A DNA stretch of 64,000 nucleotides from contig JAPXFQ010002840.1 in NCBI GenBank assembly GCA_028564705.1, forward strand, positions 2,402,102 to 2,466,101, written 5' to 3'. Below the pieces are notes generated by a model. It was given only the letters and a program-made list of their open reading frames with translations. It ran no database searches and was not told the origin of the DNA. Position numbers and translations under genes: made by a program. The stretch is from Apricaphanius iberus. Lineage: Eukaryota; Chordata; Actinopteri; Cyprinodontiformes; Aphaniidae. This document shows, in pieces, positions 43,484 through 54,134 of the stretch. Positions within the stretch are counted from its first letter, which is position 1, and each line of letters begins with the position of its first letter.

Positions 43484-44154
43484 TTAGTTTCCAAGCAGTG
43501 TAGCCTTCATTACTTTTGGAATTGAAAAAGTGCTCCTACAGGAAAGAAAAAGTTTTTAACAGTTTAAATACTGTAAAAATACATCACAATACCATTTTAA
43601 GCATTTAACTCAATTTGAACAAATACTCAATACTCACATATCCTTTGTCAGAGTATGGATCTTTCAGACAAGGAAATAGGGTGATAATTCCTAACGCATA
43701 ACGTGTCCTTACATCCATTGGTGGAGCAGTCCTAAAGAAGAAGGATGTCAAAAATAATTTTGGTGAGGATGACATTTTTTCATTGCCTGACAAATAATTA
43801 CATGTGTGCATATTTTATTATCCTGTTTTTAAAAGCATAATGAAAATAACTTACCCATACTGATCATTGCTGCTACAACTATGTTGACCATTTTCCGTCG
43901 TAATGGGTCTATAACCTCCCTTGTTTGTCTGTATTCTTTAAGTATTTTCTCACCTCCTGGCTTAGTTTGCAGGAGTGTTTCGACAAGCTTCAGAGGGTGA
44001 AACAAAACATAATATATACAAAAATATATATTAAAGTAGGGGAATACAGGAAACAACACAGCTGCAACACAGACCGCTAGAGCAAATCCTTTCTCTCCAC
44101 AGCAATCATGGTCTACAACAACTCCATGAAAAATGAATTATTAATAACTTACAA

Positions 44155-44400
44155 CAACCCTTTTTTCCCCCTCTGGGATCAATAAAGTATTTTTGAATTT
44201 GAATTGAAAGTATTCACAGAACATAACTTTTTCAAAAACTTGTTTTGTTACAGCCATGTTTCAAGATGGATTACATTTTTTTCCTAAAAATATTCTACAC
44301 ACAGCATCCCGGGGTAACAACATGAAAGAGAATTTTGCAACTGTATTGAAATAGAAAAAACTCCATGTACAAACTAATTCCACAAAATGAAATAGAAAAT
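44155..44400 (+). mobile_element. LINE tail and Tc1-like fragment
   Basis: ccctctgggatcaataaagt, followed by ttgaatttgaattgaa, resembles the 3' tail of a fish LINE. Directly after it, gaaagtattcacagaacata, gttttgttacagccatgttt and ctacacacagcatccc resemble the end region of another Tc1-like family. Both are short relics in an intron of the transposon gene. Confidence 0.5.
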
Positions 44401-44413
44401 GGATGTTATTTAA

Positions 44414-45018
44414 GGCCCCATCCACACTAATGCGTTTTCGTTTAGAAACGGAGAGTTAAAATGAAAACTATCTCCGTCCAAATTAGCGTTTTCCCTGCGT
44501 ATTAAAATGGATCTACATCCACATTAAAATGAAAACGTGGATCACGTGACCATTCTCCAACACTGGGCATGCGCGTGCCGGTATAAACAAGAAACAAATC
44601 ATTGACCATTCCTCAGCTGCTAGAAAAGACATTAAAGCCAGTAATGCTTGTAATTCTCTGTCCATGTTGCAGTTTCTAACATAATGTACTCCAGGCTGTT
44701 TTTATATGTTATCTTCCGGGGACGGGTCATGTGATGGGTGGCTGACGGGAAGATATCAGGGAAGGATGCGCCATGACCGATGACACCCAATCATAGAGCC
44801 GAGTGTGATCTGCTGCGTCATCGTTTCTAAAGTCCTCCGTTTCGAGACGTCCACACCAAAACGCCCTCCGGAGTTTCAAAACGAAAAACGGAGTCGGCAG
44901 CGTTTCTGAACTTCTCCGTTTTGGGTCTCCGTTTTTGCTGTTTTAGTGTGGATGGGAAGTGCGAACGTAGCAAAAGGTCTCAGTTTTTAAACGAAAACTC
45001 AGTAGTGTGGACGGGGCC
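44414..45018. mobile_element. TAA-flanked MITE with 40-bp terminal inverted repeats
   Basis: Left end ggccccatccacactaatgc and right end (reverse complement) ggccccgtccacactactga agree at 35 of the first 40 positions. The flanks are taa at 44411-44413 and 45019-45021. Interior copies of cgttttcg, aacggag and ctccgtt give further inverted structure. TAA targets point to PIF/Harbinger. It lies in an intron of the transposon gene, directly after exon 3. Confidence 0.85.
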
Positions 45019-46029
45019 TAAATCTAATGGAAAAAAAGTCACATCTTTCGCTTGTAAGGAAAGGCATCACTTTGATCTCTTCTTGGGGACATCACCAAAG
45101 TGTCATCAATGCATCGTCTTTTAGGGGACAGGAACGAAAGCTCATTCTCTGATGAAAGAGATGACAGCGAGAGAGTGTCTGTGCATGACAACTGCACTGG
45201 AGATTCTAGGAGAAACCAGCGAAACAAAGATCAGTGTCGGACTGATATATAATTTGAGCCTAAAATGAGAGTATATTTTTCTGTGATGTTAGACTTCAAT
45301 TAAAAAAATATTTAAGAAAATGAAATATTAGTTGATAATGTACACCTAATTTTGAGGCATCAGTGAGGGTCAAGACAATGTCTGATTTCTCCTCCAGAAC
45401 GTCACTAAAGACAACTCGTCTAACTCTTTTCCAGAAGATACGTCCTTCTCTCTTCAGGGATACCAAACTTCTCCTTGGCTGGAAAGGCATATAAAAACAA
45501 ATTTTAGACTGTTAAAATTCTTTGAGTACAGAACTATTATTTCTTTACATTCCACCAATATTCAGCGCAATGGCTACTTTCACAAAATAAGATAAAGAAA
45601 ATATCTAAACTTAAATATAACAACAATGTATGATTTAAGCAGGTCAACCAGAAAAAAATAAACATAATACCTTGACAGAGAAATGTTGAATATGATGCTC
45701 CACTGAGCTTGATGTAGCGTTTCTTTCCTGTATATTGCACTTTAAAGAGCATTGTCTGAAAAATAAAATCAACATTACTATACAAAAACAAATGATTTTC
45801 TAATCACGTTAACAGGTTATCCCTATAAAAAGAAGGCAATAAACTGGACCCCAGTTTTGCAGGGGTTAAGAATTGCAACAGCTTGCAAATTGCAAAAATT
45901 TCCACAAATACTCCTTAAAAAAGGCTTATGAGTGTGAAAACCATCTTGGCACCATCGCAATTTCTTTTTCCTCAAAAATTTTTGTAGCTTAAAACCTCTA
46001 GTTGGGAACATAGGTATAATTAAACTAAA

Positions 46030-46495
46030 CAATACACTCGCAGAAGCACAATATATTGGTAAATGAACATTATTCTTTAAACTTGCACTACTCTGTCAGA
46101 AGCTAACACCCATGCTCTTTCTTAGCTCAAATTCTTGCATTTTTATATAATCGGCTAACCTGGCATCAGCCAGATCTATGTGGAGCCCAGCCCCGTGTCG
46201 AGCCTACGCATTTCCATCTGGAAACTTTGCAGCAGAAACCGTCTGAAAGAGGGAGGGCCATCGGGTAGAATATTTTGAGCTGGCTGGCACTGGCTTCAAA
46301 GCGACTGTCAACCGGTGCGGCCATATTTGTTTCACTTAGCTGAGCAATTGAGTGTCACAACTGAACTCCTGCCCCAAAGCACAATGCTGACAAATGATTG
46401 GTCGGTGAAATATGCATTGGAGGTCAGACGGGTTTGATTAGAGTGGTACAAGATGGATTCTCCTGATTTTGGAAAACTCAAAATCTCGCAAGAAT
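46030..46495. other. Unassigned stretch inside the giant element
   Basis: Contains ggctaacctggcatcagcca at about 46153, which resembles an end motif of fish MITEs, but no matching second end was found. Confidence 0.3.
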
Positions 46496-46960
46496 CCGTT
46501 TTACTGTGTGTCCAGACCAAACGCAATACGAGCGACTAGAGCTTCAGGTTTACATGTAAAATCAATGGAGGAGCGCGATGAAGCGCGACTTGGGGTCCCG
46601 CGACACTTCAGAAGCAGATTTGCGTCGCGAAAAAGCTTTTCTGCCTGATTCGCGCTGCTTTTTATGTGGTGCATTTTTATGCATTCGCGCTCATGGCGTC
46701 TATTACTCGTTGGAAAAATATGAACTCCAGCGTCAAATCGCCCCGCGACCACCAATCAGGGGACAGAGTTTCAGTGATTCTGTGACGGTCATGGAGTCAC
46801 AGCCTCAGCAGGACATGGAGGAAATACTGATAAACAGTGTGGCTAATCACCCCGAGCTACATGTCACAAGCAGTTTTCAATTCAGAGACAGAAATAAAAA
46901 AATAAACTATTTAGACAGGAATCCTCTTTTGTGTGTGGGTGGCTCGTAAAAGAGCCGTTG
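46496..46960 (+). mobile_element. Harbinger-like fragment with MADF/Myb-like ORF start
   Basis: Starts with the terminus-like gtgtgtccagaccaaacgc and a GC-rich leader with gcgcg/cgcgac motifs. A frame at 46791-46949 begins MESQPQQDMEEILINSVANH and continues PELHVTSSFQFRDRNKK, the pattern of the MADF-type DNA-binding protein encoded by Harbinger-type elements. The second end was not found, so the fragment is truncated or its right end lies in decayed sequence. Confidence 0.45.
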
Positions 46961-47269
46961 TTGCCTCCTCACCTGGTTTCCTGGTAGCAGCTCCCGAACC
47001 ACGTCCCACGCTGCTCAAATATTATAAACTTTTACGAGCCGAAGACAGATGGACAGCTGCTCAGAAGTGTAGTTGGTGTTTCAGCAGGCGAAGCTTGGAC
47101 CTTCACGGCACAAACTGGGCGAGCAGGTCACATTCTCTAGGTGGCGAGGTGCCGGTGTTTACGAGAGGCTCGCTGCTGTTTATGGATCCCTCCGCCGTAG
47201 CTAGACTGTATCTTTAGCTCACCAAACCCCCAGTGCAGCGGTCCCAGCTCTACCGGAGGCCAGGCCGAA

Positions 47270-47466
47270 TCCACTCTGTCCTCTGTCAACTCGGTTCATT
47301 GTCCACCGCCAACTGCACTGTAGCCCCAGCTCCGCTGAAGTCCGCGCCGAACACGCAGTACTCCGCCAGCTCGGTCCTCCTCCACCAGCTGCACTATAGC
47401 CCCAGCTCTGCTTAAGCCCCGGCCGAACATGCAGTACTCTGCCGGATCGGTCCTCCTCCGCCAGCT
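47270..47466. repeat. GC-rich tandem repeat, period about 80-85 bp
   Basis: Blocks containing ctcggtcctcctcc(a/g)cc, agctgcactatagccccagc and gccgaaca(c/t)gcagtactc repeat about 2.5 times. They keep frames open on both strands, for example 47219-47470 (-), which I consider a by-product of the repeat. Confidence 0.75.
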
Positions 47467-48029
47467 GCATTTACAAATTTTGAGTTATGCATAAATATTT
47501 CTGGCTGTTTTATAAACTAGGTAACAGCGCCAAATGACCAGCTGGCTTACTATTATGCAGGCAATATGGAGCACAAATATTTAGCAGTTCTAATGGTACG
47601 TTTACTATAAACAAGGTCTTCAACGCTACAATGCCATAAATATATGCCAAACTTACGTGATTTCTGCCGTCCGAAAAACTTCTTCAACCTCTCCAAATCC
47701 GAAATGGAGGAACCGTTTTTTTTTTTTTACTTTATTTTATTGAACATCAAACAAATACAAGTACAGGAACTAGAGCTTTCAATACAATGACAAAAGTGCA
47801 ATTATGAAACAACATGTCATAGGATACAGGAAAAAAAGGAAGAAAAATAAGTGAAGGGATATATTATTGCTGAAATAAATCTTTACATAAATCAAGAGTG
47901 TATTTTGCTTTAGATGTATCAACGTATTTAAGGGACTGAATAAATTTAGATAATTCCAATTTAAGACTAATAAAATTGGGGATTCTTTTTTTGACTTTAC
48001 ATGAACTGACTTTACATAAAGTACTTTGT

Positions 48030-51000
48030 TTAAAGGAGCAATAAATTAATAGTATTTTCTATTTTTTTATCATTAAGTTCAGAAATTGTAATGATATGTT
48101 TTAAGGTTAGAATGTAGTTGATATTTAATTTATCATTTATAATTTTTTGTAAATGGTGCCACAAATTAAGGGAGAATTTACAATAAAAGAAAAGATGGCA
48201 TACTGATTCGGAAGAGTCGTTGCAAAAAGTACAGGTATCATTTATGTCAGTGAAGTTGGATAAGTATAAATTAGTTGGGTAAATATTATGTAAGATTTTT
48301 TTGTGAATTTCTTTGATTTTATTATTAATACAAAATTTTTCAGGGATTAACCATGTTTTTTTCCAACTTATATTATTTAATACTTTATTCCAGTGGCTTA
48401 TACCTTTAGGAGTGATAAATCTTTTCTCAAAAAGGGTGTTGCGAACGTGTTTGTTGCTGCATTTTAATAAGTCAATACCATTAATTTTTAAGAGAGGTTC
48501 TATTATAGTTTTAGTTTGATACTGTATGTGTGAGGTAAATAGTTGAATTAAACCTGAGGGAAGAGCATTAATTACGCTGCTAAATTCTTTAAAAGTAACA
48601 GTAAAGTATTTAGAACTTAAGAATTTATCATAATCTAGAAGGCTGCCTTTATCGTCAAAGAGATCAGAAACATATGTAATATTTTTATCGATCCAGTTTT
48701 GCTTAAAAATAGATTTTCTTTTAAGAGTTATATATTCATTATTCCAGATAATACTCTTGTGTGGAGAAAAGTTATGAGAATAGCATAACTTCCAAGCTAA
48801 TAGAGCCTGTTGATAGAATTTAGAGAGTTTGATAGGAATTTTTTTAATATCATAATTGCATTTTAGAAGAAAATGAAGACCACCAATTTTATTAAAAATA
48901 CAATGTGGAATAAAATACCAAATTGAATCAGAGTGTTTTAAGCAATTTTTAATCCAGTTAATTTTAAATGTGTAATTCAAGTCTAAGAAATTTATCAATT
49001 CGTAGCCACCTTTGCTCAGAGGAGCATAAAGCTGTTCCTTTTGAAGATAATGACGCTTATTTTTCCATACAAATTTTACTAAGAGGTTATTTATTTCTTT
49101 GGAGGTTAAGTCAGAAACAAACAAGGATAAGGCAGGATAAACCACTCTAGATATACCTTCCGCTTTAGTTAACAATACTCTGCCAATTATAGAGAGATCT
49201 CGTTGCAGCCACATATTCATCACATTATGCATCTTTTTAATTCTAAAAGCAAAGTTTTGTATTTGTCTAGATTTTATGTCCTTTGTAATACTAATACCTA
49301 AATAAGTGACTGTGTCTTTAACTGGAATGTTATCAATCTTTTCAACATCGATATTTTTGAAACCTAATATTTCACATTTTCTCAAATTGAGGTGCAACCC
49401 AGAAGCATTTGAGAAAGAATTAATCAGGCTTATGGCAAGACTAATTTGGTTTCTATCTTTCAGAAATAAGGCCGTATCATCTGCTAGTTGTGTAATTTTA
49501 ATTTCTTTCTGAAAAAGAGACAGACCCAATAAATTGGGACTATTTATGATTCTCAAAGAAAGCAATTCTGCAACAATCAGGAAATAAAAGGGAGAAATAG
49601 GGCATCCTTGGCGCACAGATCTATTGATTGAAAATCTTTTAGAAGTGTTAGGATAAAGGAGAATGGAACTATTAATGTCTTTATAGAGCATTTTAGTGAT
49701 AGAAATAAAGTTTTCACCAAAACCAAATAATTTCAATGCATTATAGAGGAAGGGATGTTCTACAGTATCAAACGCCTTATAGAAGTCTAAAAACAAAATT
49801 AGAGCGTCTGAGTCAATATGATCTGCATAGTCTAATAAATCCAGAACTAGTCTTATGTTGTTACTAATGTGGCGGTTTTTCATAAAACCAGATTGACTTT
49901 CACTTATAATTTCATGCAAATTACTTTTCAGTCTCTGGGCGTAAACAAGAGCAATCAGTTTATAGTCTACATTCAGGAGTGTAATCGGTCTCCAATTTTC
50001 TATTATGACTGGGTCCTTATTTGGTTTAGGAATCAGTGTGATCAGGCCTTGTTTCATTGTAGCTGTCATCTCATTTTGTATAATGCATTCATTGTACATT
50101 TCCATAAGATGAGTATCAATATCATCCCAAAAATAGCAGTAAAACTCTTTGGAAAGACCATCATTTCCTGGGGACTTTCCATTTTTCATCCTCTTTAAAC
50201 CCTTAAGCAACTCGTCCTTAGTTAAGGGACCGTCACAAATAGATTTAAATTGATCTGAGATAGAAGGGATGTGTTGTTTAAGATTTTCTAAAAATGTTTG
50301 GCAATGTTCGCTGTTGAACTTGGATATGTACAAATTTTCATAAAATGAATTGACATGAAATGCTATTTTGACTGGATTGGAACAAATATCATTATCAATT
50401 TTTAATTTGGTCAATGTGTTTCTTTTAAAATTTCGTTTTTCTAATGCAAAAAAATAGTTTGTATTTTTTTCTCCGTTTTCAAGCCACTGTGCTCTAGAAC
50501 GTATAAATGCACCCTTTACTGCGTCGATGTATAATTGATCTAATTTATTTTGAAGATGGGCTAATTGTATCTTTTCATCCTCAGAGAGACTAGTTTTATT
50601 TAGTAACAGTTGAATGGTTTCTAATGTCATATTTTCTTTGGCATGTTTGTTTTTCTTAAGGATTTTACTACGATCAATTGCTATAGATCTGACTTTAAAT
50701 TTAAGGAGTTCCCACTTTTGAATTGCACTCATATTTATGTCTCCAAATACATGTTGGGCTTCTTGTTTTATTGAATTTACGAAAAATTCATCCTCCAATA
50801 AATTATTATTAAACTTCCAATATCCTCTTAATTTGTTATTTGAATTTTTAGAACCATGTAGTTGCATTGCTATCATTTTATGATCTGAAAAAGGAGCATA
50901 ACAGTGTGAAATATTAGATATGAATTGTAAGCAATTACCAGATGTTAACCATAAATCTAATCTGGATTGGAAAGTATTGCGTGAGTTACTCCAAGTAAAC

Positions 51001-51590
51001 TCTACCGTGTTTGGGTTGAAGAAACGCCACGCATCAATGAGTGCAAGTTTATCAGATAGAAAAGCAGTCAATTTGAATTTTGAGTTTTGAGTTCGTTTGG
51101 GGAATCTATCCACACTATCATTTGGAACATCATTAAAATCTCCCCCGATAATCAAGTATGCATTCTTGTACTTATTTAGAAAATCCTGAATAATTCTGTG
51201 AATATCAGCAGATATAATTTTAGCCTGTGCTATAATGTTATGACCATAAACGTTACAGATTACAAAAATAGAGTTATCAAGCTTTACAGCCAACACTATC
51301 CATCTCCCATCTTCAGAACATTTGGTCTCTAAAATATCACCAGTAAATTTGCTGAATAGTATCGCAACCCCTGCAGAGTGATTAGACGAATGTGAAAAAA
51401 AAATTTGATCTCCCCACTGAGATTTCCAGAAACTTTGGTCCGGCTCACATTAATGTGTTTCTTGCAAAAAAATAATATTTGCTCCAGTCCTTCTAAGAAA
51501 AAGAAATAAAGCTTTTCTCTTGGTAATGTCACGAAGTCCCCTAACATTTAAAGAAACAATTTTCAAAGAGGTAAACATAAAATCGGTCAT
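48030..51590 (-). pseudogene. L1-type ORF2 (EN-RT), one stop and one late frameshift
   Basis: From ATG codons at 51590 and 51578 the frame gives LKIVSLNVRGLRDITKRKAL and NIIFLQETH, then a single TAA, then continues in the same frame for 1,100 residues. Endonuclease motifs: YLIIGGDFNDVPND, FSDHKM. RT: MKNGKSPGNDGLSKEFY, PITLLNVDYKLIALVYAQRL, QSGFMKNRHISNNIRL, LFLDFYKAFDTVEHPFLY, RQGCPISPFYFLIVAELLS, and the catalytic LADDTALFLK. C-terminal Cys/His cluster CTFCNDSSESVCHLFFYC. The frame ends at 48030, but the sequence resumes a typical L1 C-terminus of some 60 residues in another frame. The catalytic RT and the endonuclease active site look complete. Confidence 0.9.
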
Positions 51591-51809
51591 TGCTTAAGAA
51601 GCACAGTTTAAAGAAAAAGAAAAAAAAACAAGTAATGAAACTCACCTAAATTTGAACTAAGTGATGTGAAATAGCTTTTCAAAAGTTTGACATACCTTCA
51701 TGAAGGTGAATTTAAAGCCAACAAACCAGAATGAAGAAAGTTGCATATATTCTTAGATCTGAACAAATAAGGAACAACTCGTTATTTTCATCTTGTTCTG
51801 TCAGTTCGA

Positions 51810-52604
51810 TCAGTCATTTGGAGTTTCAGCCGACACTCTTCTTCCATCAATAATGGCATCCTGGCCCCGCCATGTGGCTTTCTTCCCTTCTTTTCGAGCT
51901 CTGTCCACAAGCGGCCAAATCTTTTTCCGGTTTTGTCTCTCGCGAAACGTCAGATCTTCAGCAAAGCGAAGCTTCTTTTCTTTCATAACTTCTGAATCTC
52001 TCGAAGCCCTCCAGATCTTCTGTTTGAAGACTCGCATGGTAAACTGGATGATGACTTGTCGAGGCGTGCTTGCTTCTTTGCGTTGTCCAGTTCGATGCAC
52101 AGTGTCGACGAGAAAGCCAAATCTTTGCTTTTCATCTGGAGCAATTTGGGAAAAGATGTCAAAGACTTTCTTTCTTGTTTCTTCCGCTGTTTCATTAAAA
52201 GCCTCAGGAAGGTTGAGCAGCTTCAGATTCCATCTTCGGCTGTAACGCTCAATTTCGTCCGTTTTCAGCTCCAGGCTTGAGAATCTTCGGTTCATGTCGC
52301 GTATTTGATCGTCACTTTTTTTGATCTGGTAAACCAAGCCTTCTACCACCTCTTTGATACTCACGATATCTGCTGTGTTTTTACAGATTTTCTCTTCAAG
52401 AGAAGCAAATCTGCCTGTTAGCTCATGGACCGCTTTCAGTATATCCGCATTTGATACCATTTCGTCTTGGTTCCCCGAGCACTGTTTCTTCGATAAAGGA
52501 CTCGAAACAGAAGAGTCATTTGAAGCTGCGCATGATATGCTGGCATCATCATCGGTAACATCCATAAAAATATTGCCTTTGATGCCTTTTTCACGTTTTG
52601 GCAT
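51810..52604 (-). CDS. L1-type ORF1 RNA-binding protein
   Basis: A 264-residue intact frame with ATG start. The N-terminus is Ser/Asp-rich; residues about 55-110 (LKAVHELTGRFASLEEKICK...VSIKEVVEGLVYQIK) have coiled-coil heptads; from about 115 follows the RRM-like and C-terminal domain of L1 ORF1p (ERYSRRWNLKLLNLPEAFNE, DTVHRTGQRKE, PRQVIIQFTMRVFKQKIW, LRFAEDLTFRERQNRKKIWP). Expected role: trimeric nucleic-acid chaperone forming RNPs with the LINE RNA. No inactivating change seen. Confidence 0.9.
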   Translation of the reverse strand: MPKREKGIKGNIFMDVTDDDASISCAASNDSSVSSPLSKKQCSGNQDEMVSNADILKAVHELTGRFASLEEKICKNTADIVSIKEVVEGLVYQIKKSDDQIRDMNRRFSSLELKTDEIERYSRRWNLKLLNLPEAFNETAEETRKKVFDIFSQIAPDEKQRFGFLVDTVHRTGQRKEASTPRQVIIQFTMRVFKQKIWRASRDSEVMKEKKLRFAEDLTFRERQNRKKIWPLVDRARKEGKKATWRGQDAIIDGRRVSAETPND

Positions 52605-53333
52605 GACGGCAGCGAGTATCGTTAGCAGGTGAAATCAACTGATGGTTTAAAGTTCATTCAGAGAGATTCCAGAGAGAAATGGCAACGTCCGAACAGGATT
52701 GTTAGTTGGGCTTCTTACCAGATCTCAGTCGACATGTCCATTTGTTGGTCTAAAGCATTGTAAATGTTCAGGCAGTCAAACTTTTTGTAGAGCTTAGTTC
52801 ACCACATGCTTGCGTTCCGCCATCTTGACCGGACCCCTCTGGAGGAACCGTTAATCCTGCTGGAATCTTTGCCTTTCGTTTCAACTGACGTACACCTGAC
52901 GTAAACACGTACACTACTTGACATGAGAACCGTTTAGACTCAATCACATATAGACACCGTGGGAGTTAGAAAGGATAAGACAAACCCTTCACTAATACTG
53001 CTTAAATAACGGACACCAGTAGGAGTCACTTTTTCAACATGGGGAGTGTATTTAAGCCTTAAAGAACTCCACAGTGTAAAAAAAGAACTCTACATACTCA
53101 AACTCTGGAAAAGTAACACTTTTGTATTTGCTGTGTACTTCGGGGGTAATTTTCTATTTTAAATGTAAGTCAACTAATTTTAACCATCGGGCTTATATCC
53201 AAAAAGTTTTGTTTTATTTTTTTAAATTATTATTTTTTAAATCCAAAGCAGTTATATATGGTTGGTTAGTTGCTTAGTAGTTGCAGCTTCGGTGGCTAAT
53301 TCATTTGTGCACATTTGATTTAACTGACATATA

Positions 53334-53722
53334 CAGTGGGGCAAAAAAGTATTTAGTCAGCCACCGATTGTGCAAGTTCTTCCACTTAAAATGATGACAG
53401 AGGTCGGTAATTTTCATCATAGGTACAATTCAACTGTGAGAGACAGAATGTGAAAAAAAAATCCAGGATTTCACATTGTAGGATTTTTAAAGAATTTATT
53501 TGTAAATTATGGTTGAAAATAAGTATTTGGTCACTTCAAACAAGGATGATCTCTGGCTCTCAAAGACCTGTCACTTCTTCTTTAAGAAGCTCTTTTGTCC
53601 TCCACTCGTTACCTGTATTAATGGCACCTGTTTGAACTCGTTATCTGTATAAAAGACACCTGTCCACAGCCTCAAACAGTCAGACTCCAAACTCCACTAT
53701 GGCCAAGACTAAAGAGCTTTGA
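53334..53722 (+). mobile_element. Left part of a Tc1-like transposon
   Basis: After ta (53332-53333) the terminal repeat cagtggggcaaaaaagtatt starts, followed by tagtcagccaccgattgtgc. Inner copies (gtatttggtcacttc), the cctgtttgaactcgttatc promoter region and the transposase start codon at 53699 (MAKTKEL, then a stop) are seen. The rest is cut off near 53722, where a dispersed repeat begins. Same family as the relic at 19955. Confidence 0.85.
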
Positions 53723-53727
53723 AGGTT

Positions 53728-53900
53728 TTTGTGGGAGTCGCTCACAGTAGCTACCCAAGGGAACATGGGGAGAACATGCAAACTCCACACAGAAACCCCA
53801 CCCAGAGTGTGGATGCCGATGATGTGGCGGACCAAACACCCTCAGTTCCCACAGCGTTGCTGGCGGGAATCAAACGCAGGACCTTCTAGTTGTGAGGAGC
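53728..53900 (-). repeat. Dispersed tRNA-like fish repeat, minus orientation
   Basis: acatggggagaacatgcaaa and gggaatcaaacgcaggacct are the reverse orientation of the repeat at 62-290. On the minus strand gtttgattcccg matches a Pol III B box reasonably well, better than in the other two relics. Confidence 0.65.
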
Positions 53901-53904
53901 AAGG

Positions 53905-54060
53905 CAAGGCAATTTTATTTGTATAGCACACTTTCAACACAAGGCAATTCATGGTGCTTTACATGATTAAAATTAGAACACAGCAAAAATCACTTTGATG
54001 ATTAAAATGCAAGAAAGCATTTACAATACGACAATAATCAAGACAATAATTAGAATTTAA
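53905..54060 (-). mobile_element. LINE 3' tail fragment, antisense
   Basis: aaggcaaggcaattttattt, gtatagcacactttcaacac and ggtgctttacatgattaaaa is a well-known antisense form of a fish LINE 3' end. A related end is present at 36173. No coding part remains. Confidence 0.6.
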
Positions 54061-54134
54061 AAAAAACAACAAAAAACAATAATAGGATCAGTTACTCAAA
54101 GGTGTATGGAAGTAAATCTATGTCATCGGAATTT

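Larger units (their letters stand above)
42610..45755 (-). pseudogene. Upstream exons of the transposon gene (PB1-like and linker module)
   Basis: Six exons with recognisable splice sites can be laid out on the minus strand: 45755-45671 (LFKVQYTGKKRYIKLSGAS), 45478-45346 (KEKFGIPEERRTYLLEKS, then a stop; FSDVLEEKSDIVLTL in another frame), 45205-about 45046 (Ser-rich linker with SPKRRCIDD), 43987-43855 (ILKEYRQTREVIDPLRRKMV), 43731-43638 (YALGIITLFPCLKDPYSDKG) and 43535-42610 (interrupted by a MITE; ends ILDTKGL). The first two resemble a PB1/CIDE-N-like fold used in fish transposon proteins. The last exon splices in frame to the transposase exon at 42242. Stops and an insertion make it inactive. 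Confidence 0.6.
47718..52839 (-). mobile_element. Full-length, nearly intact L1-type LINE
   Basis: A 13-bp target duplication tggaggaaccgtt lies at 47705-47717 and 52840-52852. On the minus strand the element starts agaggggtccggtcaagatg and ends with an A tail (the T run at 47718-47730), preceded by an aataaa-type signal. It holds ORF1 (52604-51810) and ORF2 (51590-48030). Length about 5.1 kb. Only one premature stop and one frameshift were found in ORF2, so the insertion should be young. Confidence 0.93.
39031..53134 (-). mobile_element. Putative giant CACTA/EnSpm-like transposon, colonised by other elements
   Basis: The left edge acagcaaattgtgtagtg and the reverse complement of the right edge (acagcaaatacaaaagtg) are alike; both are followed by agtgt/acact-type subterminal motifs and an agagt block. 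Between them, on the minus strand, lies a multi-exon gene for a TNP2-like transposase (40349-45755). Later insertions: MITEs at 42879 and 44414, a Harbinger-like fragment at 46496 and an L1-type LINE at 47718-52839. Without these the element would be about 7.5 kb. No clear 3-bp target duplication was found, so the borders are inferred. Confidence 0.5.

Noticed and set aside
47219..47470. Minus-strand Gly/Trp-rich open frame
   Set aside because: Generated by the GC-rich tandem repeat; the repeated residues mirror the DNA period.
48313..50198. Several plus-strand open frames opposite the L1-type ORF2
   Set aside because: All are shadows of the long minus-strand ORF2.
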